Shown here in pieces: positions 1 through 6,632 of a DNA stretch of 8,072 bases. Within the stretch, counting starts at the first letter, position 1; each line of letters opens with the position of its first letter. A program made the translations under genes and the position numbers. The notes beneath the pieces are model-generated. The model searched no databases and was not told the DNA's origin. It saw only the letters and a list, made by a program, of their open reading frames with translations. The stretch is from contig JACQWU010000197.1 in assembly GCA_016209155.1 (NCBI GenBank), positions 1 to 8,072 on the forward strand, given 5' to 3'. This stretch comes from Candidatus Desantisiibacteriota bacterium. Its GTDB lineage: Bacteria > JACRDZ01.

Positions 1-1072
1 AATCCTCTTCTTTTGTTGAAGCGACCTTCTCTTTTCCACTAATAATTTTTCTATTCACTTCGTCTTTGTCTTTCATAATTGTTAAAAGCGCTTCAACCAA
101 TGACTGAGGATTATCTAAATCAATTAAAAAAGCTGATTCCTGAACCTGTTCCTTTAAACCCGGTAAATTTGAATAACAGACCGGGCATCCAAGCTGAAAA
201 GCCTCAAGCGGAGGAATATTTGTAGGTCCAAAATATGTCGGCATGACTAATGCCGCAGATTGTTTATATAAATATGGCATTTCTTTATTATCAGCAAAAC
301 CTATATAATGTATAATGCTGTCAATATCTAATGATTTTGCTTTAGAAAGAACATATTTCAAATTGCCTATATCTGACCCGCAAAATACAGCATGCAATTC
401 TATTTTATAGTTATCCTTTAATATCTTTAGCGCTTCTAAAATATATATATGATTTTTATGCGTCCAGAATTGTGCAGGATAAAATATGTAATTACCATTT
501 ATCTTATATTTAATTTTAATATCTATATAATCTTTTTCATATTCAATATCACTTATAGCGGTAAAATTAGCCGGTTGAAATGGCAAAGCAAAAACTCTAT
601 CATCATCAATGCCATATCTCCGTATTATATTTGCTTTACCGTAATTCGAATCAGCGATAATAGCTGCTGCTTTTTTTAACGCGGTTAAAAAATATTTTTC
701 TTTCCGTTCAAAACTTTTTGATTCCCGCATTTCTGGAAATTCCACAAAATCTCTATGACATAAATCCCAAACTGTTAAAATATAATTGTGGGTTGTCAGG
801 TCGAATGCAAATGGTGATGGAGAATTTAGTATGGCATAAATTATTTCACAGCGCTTTATGGATCTCAATAACTTATCCCATAAGGTGATTTTAATATAAT
901 TCATGTCAAGATTATGTTTTTTTAATAAATATATATTATCTTCCACAGTCGAGAAAAAAATAAAATTATAAACAGATGATTTATATTTATATAAAAGCAG
1001 GATCGTTGTTAATTCCTGTTGAAATCCCCCGCCCTTATTCATAGGCTGTTCTGATATAACCGCAATATTCAT
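1..1072 (-). CDS. Family 4 glycosyltransferase (partial, C-terminus beyond the window)
   Basis: Reading the minus strand from the ATG at 1072 gives an uninterrupted frame of 357 codons to the window edge, so the C-terminus is missing. The protein looks like a GT4 (GT-B fold) glycosyltransferase, which moves a sugar from a nucleotide donor onto the growing glycan at the cytoplasmic face of the inner membrane. Visible features are an N-terminal MNIAVISEQP strand followed by a glycine-rich GGGFQQ loop (residues 14-19), WDLCHRD (about 102-108), the donor-domain strand FYPAQFWTHKNH (about 197-208), and the donor-binding segment YFGPTNIPPLEAF (about 280-292). The second glutamate of the usual E-x7-E pair is present (E290); the first is replaced by the FGPTN form, which I recall from a subset of GT4 enzymes. 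The ATG overlaps the stop of the upstream gene as ATGA. The exact sugar and linkage cannot be read from sequence. Confidence 0.88.
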   Translation of the reverse strand, partial: MNIAVISEQPMNKGGGFQQELTTILLLYKYKSSVYNFIFFSTVEDNIYLLKKHNLDMNYIKITLWDKLLRSIKRCEIIYAILNSPSPFAFDLTTHNYILTVWDLCHRDFVEFPEMRESKSFERKEKYFLTALKKAAAIIADSNYGKANIIRRYGIDDDRVFALPFQPANFTAISDIEYEKDYIDIKIKYKINGNYIFYPAQFWTHKNHIYILEALKILKDNYKIELHAVFCGSDIGNLKYVLSKAKSLDIDSIIHYIGFADNKEMPYLYKQSAALVMPTYFGPTNIPPLEAFQLGCPVCYSNLPGLKEQVQESAFLIDLDNPQSLVEALLTIMKDKDEVNRKIISGKEKVASTKEED

Positions 1073-1833
1073 TTAAATATTTTCCTGAATTTTTTTTTCA
1101 TTTTAAAAATAAAATCGGGTCTCAAATGTAAAAGGATTAGCATTTTGATTACAAATTTATCAAAACTAAACACAGATAATTTACCATATAATACTTCCGC
1201 TTCCGTCCACAATCCATAATTTAATGCTCTTAATATATTATTTCGTACATGATGTAAATATTCATCAATTCCAATTTCCTTTATAATTTCATCTTTAAAT
1301 TTATCTACAACATATTGATAACCTTTTATATCACGATATGCATTTTTTGATATTGAGTCATAATCATTATGTATTTGATAAACAAATAATGGCTCATTAA
1401 TAAATAACCACTTGCAGAACTTTGCTAAACGAATGGATGTATCCCATTCCTGGTATGAAGGAACATTTTCATCCAGAAGACCCATTGCTGCTAAAACCTG
1501 TTTTGAAGTTAAAATTGTTTGAAACATCGGGCCCGGATGCTTCAGTAATTGTTTAACGGGAATATCCCCTTCAACAGGCGGTAGATTACATAAAGTTTTT
1601 TTTTGTTTATCAATATCATATTTTATTCCCTCTGAATGTACTACAATAAATGGATTATAATTATATTTTCTTATTAAATCAATTTGCTGCTCAAGTTTAT
1701 TGGATAACCATATATCATCCGAATCAAGGAAAGCTATCCATTTAGATTTTGCCTGTATTATTCCGGCATTTCTTGCAGCTTGTGCTCCTTTTTTTGATAT
1801 CTTAATTATACATATTCGCTCGTCTTTAATCAA
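1069..1833 (-). CDS. Residual ORF of the broken family 2 glycosyltransferase
   Basis: This is the open part of the broken gene: 254 residues from a TTG codon, with the frame open back to a TAA at 1873-1875. It keeps the GT2 acceptor-side features: GAQAARNAGI (residues 17-26), the metal-binding AFLDSDD (34-40), and WLSNKLEQQ directly after it. The C-terminus is basic and amphipathic (LILLHLRPDFIFKMKKKFRKIFK region), plausible for peripheral membrane contact. It lacks the N-terminal Rossmann-like half-site (VIIPTYNR and the first DD), so it is too short for a complete GT2 catalytic domain. The TTG overlaps the TGA that ends the 31-residue N-terminal piece (sequence TTGA), so termination-reinitiation could in principle make this fragment. 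That is inference, and function as a transferase is unlikely. Confidence 0.55.
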   Translation of the reverse strand: MIKDERICIIKISKKGAQAARNAGIIQAKSKWIAFLDSDDIWLSNKLEQQIDLIRKYNYNPFIVVHSEGIKYDIDKQKKTLCNLPPVEGDIPVKQLLKHPGPMFQTILTSKQVLAAMGLLDENVPSYQEWDTSIRLAKFCKWLFINEPLFVYQIHNDYDSISKNAYRDIKGYQYVVDKFKDEIIKEIGIDEYLHHVRNNILRALNYGLWTEAEVLYGKLSVFSFDKFVIKMLILLHLRPDFIFKMKKKFRKIFK

Positions 1834-1925
1834 TGAAATGATTTCAAGTGTATTATCGGTTGAACAATAGTTTTAGCTCTATTATATGTAGGAATAATAA
1901 CTGCTATTGTTTCGTTATAGATCAT
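1069..1925 (-). pseudogene. Family 2 glycosyltransferase broken by an internal frameshifting deletion
   Basis: The ancestral gene starts at the ATG at 1925, which overlaps the upstream stop as ATGA, as its neighbours do. It begins MIYNETIAVIIPTYNRAKT, a textbook GT2 N-terminus with the VIIPTYNR nucleotide-binding strand. After the threonine at about 1869 the frame is lost and ends at TGA 1830-1832. Homology resumes in another frame from about 1867 as CSTDNTLEIISLIKDER and continues into GAQAARNAGI and AFLDSDDIWL. The residues that normally sit between these blocks (the SVLxQTYxxxEIIVVDD stretch, roughly 20 residues) are absent. The junction implies a loss of 3n+1 bases, probably 60-70. The missing piece carries the first nucleotide-binding aspartates, so activity is probably lost. 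An assembly error in this read is the main alternative. The 3' end is intact and overlaps the downstream GT4 start. Confidence 0.85.
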
Positions 1926-2839
1926 TTTGATTTAAAACCATTAAAATGAAAATTTCGTTTTAATTTGATAAATCCATTATAAAAAAATTTAAAACAACGC
2001 CATATTATAAAAAGTAATAGTGATTGTCTGATAAAAACAAAAACATCAAAAAAACGATACCAATTTTCCCTGTTAATTCTTATTTTTGAAAGCCCGCTTT
2101 TATCAATTTTCCAATCTGCATCAGCTATAGTAAATAAAAATTTATGTCCACCGCCAAGTTCAATATTTTTAGAAGCCTCCGGTCCGGAGAATGCTTCTTC
2201 TTTCTCATTTTTGATATGTTTATAATCATGATTTTGATGAACTGCCGTAATAACTCCGGTACTGTCTATTACCGGAATATTCCGTGATCTGCAATAATAG
2301 ATAAGCCAGTTATCATATCCAGCCCGTCCCACAACCATATCAGGAATATTTTTCCATATTCCTTTGTTATAAAGGAAATAATCTATCCCTGTAGGAAGAT
2401 GTAGTATCCCATTTTCTTCCACTTTTTTTCTTAATATTTTTTGCCAGTCTGGATTTTTAAAGTCAATCGCTTCATTAAGCGTTAGGTCCCAGCGCTGACT
2501 AACCATTAAAAAAGGGTTCATTGTTATACATTTTACAGATGGAATGAAATCATCCATTAAAATAATGTCACAATTTATATACATTTGCATGTCAAACCGT
2601 CCGGCTTTTTCAGCAAGTTCAAACATAGAAGAGATTAAAGGTGTGCTATATTCATTGTTCTTCACATCAACTATATGACGTAACCCCATATTCTCGGCAA
2701 TATCTTTTACTCCCTCCCCATTACCGAAAATTATGACCTCTATATCAGGATGCAGTGCCTTCCAGCTTGAAATGGCATTTATCTGATTAATTTTATTCTG
2801 TCCTGAAAATGGTTTTGGTGTTGTAAAAATTGTAATCAT
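1922..2839 (-). CDS. Putative GT-A-type glycosyltransferase, family uncertain
   Basis: A 305-residue protein that resembles poorly characterised glycosyltransferase-like proteins of polysaccharide clusters. The N-terminus MITIFTTPKPFSGQ begins with a beta strand. It is followed by NAISSWKALHPDIEVIIFG (about 21-39), a pattern typical of a nucleotide-sugar-binding GT-A fold. The segment MYINCDIILMDDF (86-98) sits where a DxD-like metal/nucleotide motif is expected, with N89 and D91. Conserved-looking blocks follow: LPTGIDYFLYNKGIW (148-162), GRAGYDNWLIYYCR (171-184) and AVHQNHDYKH (199-208). A hydrophobic stretch (about 265-283) and a basic tail suggest membrane association. The start ATG overlaps the stop of the ligase/polymerase gene (ATGA at 2839-2836), and its own stop overlaps the next start the same way. 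The general role as a transferase is an inference from fold-like motifs and context; substrate is unknown. Confidence 0.72.
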   Translation of the reverse strand: MITIFTTPKPFSGQNKINQINAISSWKALHPDIEVIIFGNGEGVKDIAENMGLRHIVDVKNNEYSTPLISSMFELAEKAGRFDMQMYINCDIILMDDFIPSVKCITMNPFLMVSQRWDLTLNEAIDFKNPDWQKILRKKVEENGILHLPTGIDYFLYNKGIWKNIPDMVVGRAGYDNWLIYYCRSRNIPVIDSTGVITAVHQNHDYKHIKNEKEEAFSGPEASKNIELGGGHKFLFTIADADWKIDKSGLSKIRINRENWYRFFDVFVFIRQSLLLFIIWRCFKFFYNGFIKLKRNFHFNGFKSK

Positions 2840-4221
2840 TTATAACGCGCCCCATTAAGCGGAACTATTTCAGGGGCAATTTGATATTTCCATATTGCAT
2901 GCACTGCCAATATAAGCCCTGCGCTCCAGTAAAAAAGAATTGCATTACCGGTAATACCGGATATCATAGCAATTATCATAATTGAATTTGCAATTAGCTT
3001 TAAGCCGTATAGTTCTTTCATTTCGCTTGTAATTCCTCTATTCAGATTAATTATTTTTATAATATGGAAAAGAAAAATCAAAAATACTACAGCTCCTAAA
3101 ATACCCTGCTCATATAGAATTTCCAGATAAAATGAATGCATTTGCATTCTAAAAAAAACAAAAGCATCATCTCTATGCTCAAAAAAAATAGACGGGATAT
3201 ATTTTGTAACAATACCTGAATTGCCCGCTCCTAATCCGATTACAGGAGAAGCCTTAAAACGTTTCCATCCCTCTTCATACATTTCAAACCTTGCAGCACC
3301 TGCTTCTTCCGGATTAGACATCCCTTCTTCAATTCTGTCTCTGGAGAGCTCTATAATTTCCTTAAATTTAGCGGTACCCATAAAAAAATAAACAACCAGC
3401 ACAAATGAGATACTTATAATTGGAATACCGTATGCGATTTTTTTTCTCAATTTTGAATCACTAAAGAGCATATATATTAAAACAATAAAAAATGCGAGGA
3501 TATAAATCCTTGTCAAAGAGATAAATACTATGAAAACTGAACATAGTAATAATAATAAATATATGACTTTTGTACTATATTTCTCTTTACTGGAAGCACG
3601 TATAATACAAAAAACCGCACATATCAATGCAAAGATAGAACCGCTTCCCATATATATGCTGAAAATCGGTACATTTCTGAGATCCAATAAAAAAATATCC
3701 TGAGAATAACCCACCAAATACGCAATCCCATATAAAACTGTGATAATAACAAGTAAAATAAAGACACAATTCACATATTTAAGCAGCCTCTCTTTTTCTG
3801 ATGACAACAGTATTCCTGACATAAAAGTCAGAACAATCGGAAATAATCGATCAAACAGCCCTCTCCATCCTAAAGAATATTCATCCTTGGGATTTAAGAA
3901 ATATGTTATAAGCACAATAAAAATAAAAAAACCGAATAAATAAACAATCTTTTTACTGACAAATGGGATGCGTATATCTCTGGGACGGGTTAAAAGATGA
4001 TATCCAAAGAGCATAATAACATAAAATGCTAATGGATATATTATTCCTTTCCGGCCTGATCCCAAATTAAAAAAAATTGAGTTAAGGAAGATATTACCTG
4101 ATGTAAACAGTGCCAGACCAAATTCAAAGTGCTTCCATATTATAATAAATAATACTAAAATAAAACCGAGCGCTAAATAGCTATTGGTAAAAGTTATTCC
4201 TTCAAAAATAGAAAATTCCAT
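2836..4221 (-). CDS. O-antigen ligase/polymerase family membrane protein (WaaL/Wzy-like)
   Basis: A 461-residue, very hydrophobic inner-membrane protein with about ten to twelve predicted membrane segments. Examples lie near residues 15-29, 62-77, 92-109, 128-140, 150-170, 186-208, 218-235, 237-253, 264-281, 373-391, 407-424 and 427-444. The last large external loop fits the Wzy_C/O-antigen ligase family pattern: ARFEMYEEGWKRFKASPVIGLGAG (310-333), then HSFYLEILYEQGILG (362-376) containing the family's conserved histidine. SLTRIY (235-240) also fits the family. Such proteins join undecaprenyl-linked glycan to lipid A-core (WaaL) or polymerise repeat units (Wzy), acting on the periplasmic side. 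Sequence alone does not separate the two. Because the cluster exports by an ABC transporter, which normally handles finished chains, ligase is slightly favoured. It starts 15 bases after the acetyltransferase stop, with only a weak, distant AGAG as ribosome binding site. Confidence 0.85.
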   Translation of the reverse strand: MEFSIFEGITFTNSYLALGFILVLFIIIWKHFEFGLALFTSGNIFLNSIFFNLGSGRKGIIYPLAFYVIMLFGYHLLTRPRDIRIPFVSKKIVYLFGFFIFIVLITYFLNPKDEYSLGWRGLFDRLFPIVLTFMSGILLSSEKERLLKYVNCVFILLVIITVLYGIAYLVGYSQDIFLLDLRNVPIFSIYMGSGSIFALICAVFCIIRASSKEKYSTKVIYLLLLLCSVFIVFISLTRIYILAFFIVLIYMLFSDSKLRKKIAYGIPIISISFVLVVYFFMGTAKFKEIIELSRDRIEEGMSNPEEAGAARFEMYEEGWKRFKASPVIGLGAGNSGIVTKYIPSIFFEHRDDAFVFFRMQMHSFYLEILYEQGILGAVVFLIFLFHIIKIINLNRGITSEMKELYGLKLIANSIMIIAMISGITGNAILFYWSAGLILAVHAIWKYQIAPEIVPLNGARYK

Positions 4222-4236
4222 AATTTGGGTACTCTT

Positions 4237-4896
4237 TTAATCAACTATATCTTTTAGCTCTTTAATTACACGGGCAGGATTTCCGGCTGCAATTGTATTC
4301 GCCGGGATATCCCTGGTGACTATTGCACCTGCTCCGATAATGCTATTTTCTCCAATGTGAACACCTTTTAATATATAAGCACCGCTTCCGACAAAAACAT
4401 TATTTGATATTATAACAGGAGATGCTTTAATATCCTCCGGATTTATATTATAACGTCTTCCATGGGGCTTTAAAGCATGAAAATCAGTATCAACCACAAC
4501 CGTATTCGCCCCGAATAGTACATTATTTCCAATCTCCACTTTTATACAGGCACATATTGTCGTCCCGCTCAAACCGGTGTCTGCTCCAATTTTAATGTCC
4601 GCATTTGGCCGGAGTGTTTTTAATATTACCGGATGACCTACTCCCATGCTTGTAAAATGTGAATCTGAACATAGTGTGCAATTGGGTCCGATCACAATTC
4701 GTGAATTTTTCACCATATAAATAACCGGCTTCCCGTAATATATTATATCTTGTGCCGTTTCGGCGCCCATTGCTTTCATATAACGGGGAACAAATTTAGA
4801 CCACCATGACAATTTTAAAGCTTCAATACGCTTATCAGCATATCGAAATAATTTTGCGCTCCAATCCAAATTAATTTGCTTAAAATCTTTTGCCAT
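4237..4896 (-). CDS. Left-handed beta-helix (hexapeptide repeat) O-acetyltransferase
   Basis: A WbbJ/LacA-like acyltransferase that would transfer an acetyl group from acetyl-CoA to a sugar hydroxyl (or amino) group of the glycan or a precursor. With the ATG at 4896 it has 219 residues. Hexapeptide repeats run through most of the C-terminal half: IKIGADTGLSG, VEIGNNVLFGANTVVV, VIISNNVFVGSGAYILKGVHIGENSIIGAGAIV. They are interrupted by the usual protruding loop with DTDFHALKPHGRR, whose histidine (H140) is the expected catalytic base. The terminal AAGNPARVIKEL block (about 203-214) is characteristic. The frame extends in-phase to a TTG at 4932 (231 residues), but that codon lies inside the perfect hairpin at 4914-4940. 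The ATG at 4896 has an AGAG(A) element 7 bases upstream, so I prefer it. The N-terminal 60 or so residues are helical and of unassigned function. Confidence 0.88.
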   Translation of the reverse strand: MAKDFKQINLDWSAKLFRYADKRIEALKLSWWSKFVPRYMKAMGAETAQDIIYYGKPVIYMVKNSRIVIGPNCTLCSDSHFTSMGVGHPVILKTLRPNADIKIGADTGLSGTTICACIKVEIGNNVLFGANTVVVDTDFHALKPHGRRYNINPEDIKASPVIISNNVFVGSGAYILKGVHIGENSIIGAGAIVTRDIPANTIAAGNPARVIKELKDIVD

Positions 4897-4913
4897 AATT
4901 TTTCTCTGCAATT

Positions 4914-4940
4914 CCTGAATCTTGCTATGCAAGATTCAGG
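4914..4940 (-). repeat. Intergenic hairpin repeat, copy A (perfect 12-bp stem, 3-base loop)
   Basis: CCTGAATCTTGC (4914-4925), loop TAT, GCAAGATTCAGG (4929-4940) form a perfect 12-bp inverted repeat. It sits in the 83-base gap between the methyltransferase stop and the preferred acetyltransferase ATG. On the transcribed strand the element reads ATTACCTGAAT...GCAAGATTCAGG, and both of these blocks recur in the same order at 7921-7953. No U-run follows in the transcript, so it does not look like an intrinsic terminator. It could act as an intercistronic mRNA-stabilising or attenuating structure, or be a REP/MITE-like mobile palindrome. Confidence 0.85.
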
Positions 4941-4979
4941 TAATTACTTTTTTTATCATTAATTTATTGTAATCAACTA

Positions 4980-5657
4980 TTATTTAGTATTTGTCTTCTG
5001 CAATACAATTAAAACGTGATCCGGACATATAGGCGGGATACCGGTATATTTATCTTTAAATATTTGATAAAAAAAACTTTTCAAAACTTTTATAACAGGT
5101 TCTTTATATGCAATTGAGGCATAAGTATAAATTATTTCTTTAAATTGAAAAGGAGTATGGTACTTGAAGTATAACCTGGATGGAAATACTATATGTTCCG
5201 GAGCACCCAGATACCACCATTTTTCCTGTGTTATTTGAGCATTTAACGAGAACACATTCCCTGTCAAAATAATCAGCTTACCATTATCAACCAGTTTAGT
5301 TTTGCAAAAATCAAAAAATGCAGGGACATTATACAGATGCTCCACTAAATCAAATGCAGTAATAATATCAAATCTTTCATTATCATCTATTTCCATAATA
5401 GAAGAAAAATGCTGATGTCCCTTTTGTTTGATAATAGCAATACATCTATCTGATAGATCAACCCCTGCTGTTATCGCTCCAAGCATTTTAGCTAAATCTA
5501 AAAGCTGCCCGCCATTACATCCAATATCAAGTATTTTAAGATTTTTTTTAATCTCTTTAGATAATAAATTAATTACTTTTACTGTCTTTGCTTCTTCAAT
5601 AGTTAATTGTGACCATTTATTGGTACTATCTCCCTCTGAATAAAGTGATTCTGCCAT
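4980..5657 (-). CDS. Class I SAM-dependent methyltransferase
   Basis: A 225-residue Rossmann-fold methyltransferase likely to methylate a sugar of the polysaccharide or its precursor in the cytoplasm. Motif I is ILDIGCNGGQLLDLA (42-56), binding S-adenosylmethionine. Motif II is GVDLSD (65-70) with the acidic ribose-binding residue, and motif IV is DIITAFDLVEHL (97-108). WWYLGAPEHIVFPS (about 147-160) resembles the post-core segment of methyltransferases that often carry an N-terminal zinc ribbon. The ATG at 5657 has no good ribosome binding site (only a GAG 3 bases away). The frame upstream stays homologous-looking, as SVKCKSWFTQNIVPEN, back to a TAG at 5706-5708, but offers no start codon. 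This suggests the present start is secondary and the original N-terminus has decayed. The core appears intact, so activity is possible. Exact acceptor is unknown. Confidence 0.85.
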   Translation of the reverse strand: MAESLYSEGDSTNKWSQLTIEEAKTVKVINLLSKEIKKNLKILDIGCNGGQLLDLAKMLGAITAGVDLSDRCIAIIKQKGHQHFSSIMEIDDNERFDIITAFDLVEHLYNVPAFFDFCKTKLVDNGKLIILTGNVFSLNAQITQEKWWYLGAPEHIVFPSRLYFKYHTPFQFKEIIYTYASIAYKEPVIKVLKSFFYQIFKDKYTGIPPICPDHVLIVLQKTNTK

Positions 5658-5729
5658 ATTCTCAGGAACAATATTCTGAGTAAACCATGATTTACATTTA
5701 ACAGACTAATCTTTCTTATTTCGTATCAT
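5658..5729 (-). other. Stop-interrupted remnant of the methyltransferase N-terminus (zinc-ribbon-like)
   Basis: In the same frame as the methyltransferase, the DNA from an ATG at 5729 reads MIRNKKD, then TAG (5706-5708), then SVKCKSWFTQNIVPEN, then the methyltransferase M. In zinc-ribbon methyltransferases the equivalent place reads roughly VKCKxCGLxFTxPxPxxE. The KCKS-WFTQNIVPE string matches this with the second cysteine pair collapsed. I read it as a degenerate N-terminal extension, not a functional gene. It could also be chance similarity in a short gap. Confidence 0.45.
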
Positions 5730-5744
5730 ATGTAAAGACTATTA

Positions 5745-6626
5745 CTATTCACTTCTTGAAAAAGCGCTAATCAATTTTGTAATTAACCTTCTATAAGTGA
5801 TGAATAATTTATACATAATTGATTCTATTTTGTTATAATTGCCGGGGTATTTACGCAGAAACCCGGGTAATACTTGAAATTGATTATTTGTTAACTTGAG
5901 GTCATGACATGGCAAATGCATACCCCCTTGTAAAATAATTTTTCCATCATAACCGGAAAATAAATAAGTAATATTACTCATATCTTTTCTAAGGACTTCC
6001 GGTCTATTATCTTTAATTTGAAATAACGGAAAATATTCTGAACTGATGAAAAATGCATTATTTCGCAAAGCAACAATTAATTCATATCCTTTGGACTTTC
6101 CCAATTCAAATAGAGACAATAAACTTGAACCCTGATTGACTGTTATGTCCGGTTTTTGAACAAATCTGACTTCATTTGGGATAGTAGGATTATATTCGAT
6201 ACATACTAATTTCGGTTTGTATCGCGACATGGCTTCCCATGTATAATAATCGTTGCCGTCAATATCTATGGAAAGAAGATCAAAATTTACAGGGATTTTA
6301 GTTTTTTCAAGAATATTATCAAGATTTTTATCTTTTGAAAATCCGACAAATTCATTAAATGCGAAAACATTTTTATTTTGGGAATAGTTCATTCGCAAAA
6401 CATCAAATCGTTTTTTATCACCTTCTATAAAAATTGCATTATAATTTTTTTTTTCAATTAAATTACGTGTGTTAGATAAATGTCTGCCATCCCATGCTCC
6501 AAATTCCACGCACCATTTGTCCGGATCAGGAATAATTTCGAGTATCTTTTGAATAACTCCATCTTCTCCTGATTGAGAATAAACATTAGTCCCAAATTCT
6601 TCAATGCCGCTAAAACATTCTTTCAT
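5745..6626 (-). CDS. FkbM-like methyltransferase family protein
   Basis: A 293-residue protein related to the FkbM group of SAM-dependent O-methyltransferases, and to FkbM-like proteins common in polysaccharide loci. Key blocks are YSQSGEDGVI (16-25), KWCVEFGAWDGRHLSNT (37-53) as the SAM-binding glycine-containing loop, AIFIEGD (64-70) with the acidic residue after strand 2, and FDLLSIDIDGNDYYTW (115-130). LVCIEYNPTIP (140-150) follows. The C-terminal 80 residues are not recognised and end in a basic helix. Its ATG lies 6 bases after the wzt stop. A strong GGAGGG ribosome binding site overlaps the end of wzt, indicating coupled expression with the exporter. I infer that it modifies the exported glycan, possibly its non-reducing end, but the methyl acceptor is unknown. 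Confidence 0.78.
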   Translation of the reverse strand: MKECFSGIEEFGTNVYSQSGEDGVIQKILEIIPDPDKWCVEFGAWDGRHLSNTRNLIEKKNYNAIFIEGDKKRFDVLRMNYSQNKNVFAFNEFVGFSKDKNLDNILEKTKIPVNFDLLSIDIDGNDYYTWEAMSRYKPKLVCIEYNPTIPNEVRFVQKPDITVNQGSSLLSLFELGKSKGYELIVALRNNAFFISSEYFPLFQIKDNRPEVLRKDMSNITYLFSGYDGKIILQGGMHLPCHDLKLTNNQFQVLPGFLRKYPGNYNKIESIMYKLFITYRRLITKLISAFSRSE

Positions 6627-6632
6627 TACTTA

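Noticed and set aside
449-679. Plus-strand ORF of 76 codons
   Set aside because: It lies wholly antisense to the family 4 glycosyltransferase, has low-complexity Ile/Phe-rich translation and shows no ribosome binding site or family motif.
3211-3229. Possible third copy of the hairpin repeat arm (ATACCTGAATT)
   Set aside because: Only one arm is present, and it encodes the GNSGIV part of the ligase/polymerase loop, so a chance match is likelier.
3587-3769. Minus-strand 60-codon ORF in another frame
   Set aside because: Out-of-frame shadow inside the ligase/polymerase gene.
3740-3943. Plus-strand ORF of 67 codons
   Set aside because: Antisense to the clear membrane protein gene, with no recognisable domain.
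4914-4940. Rho-independent terminator
   Set aside because: The stem is strong but AT-rich, and no run of U follows it on the transcribed strand (the next bases are AATTGCAGAG).
4941-4979. Internal promoter in the gap before the acetyltransferase
   Set aside because: A TTGATT is present, but no convincing -10 box lies at the right distance; the AT-rich composition makes weak matches expected.
5428-5643. Plus-strand ORF of 71 codons
   Set aside because: Antisense to the methyltransferase core motifs; no independent support.
5661-5680. CTCAG...CTGAG inverted repeat before the methyltransferase
   Set aside because: Only a 5-bp stem with a 10-base loop, unrelated in sequence to the two strong hairpins, and inside the probable coding remnant.
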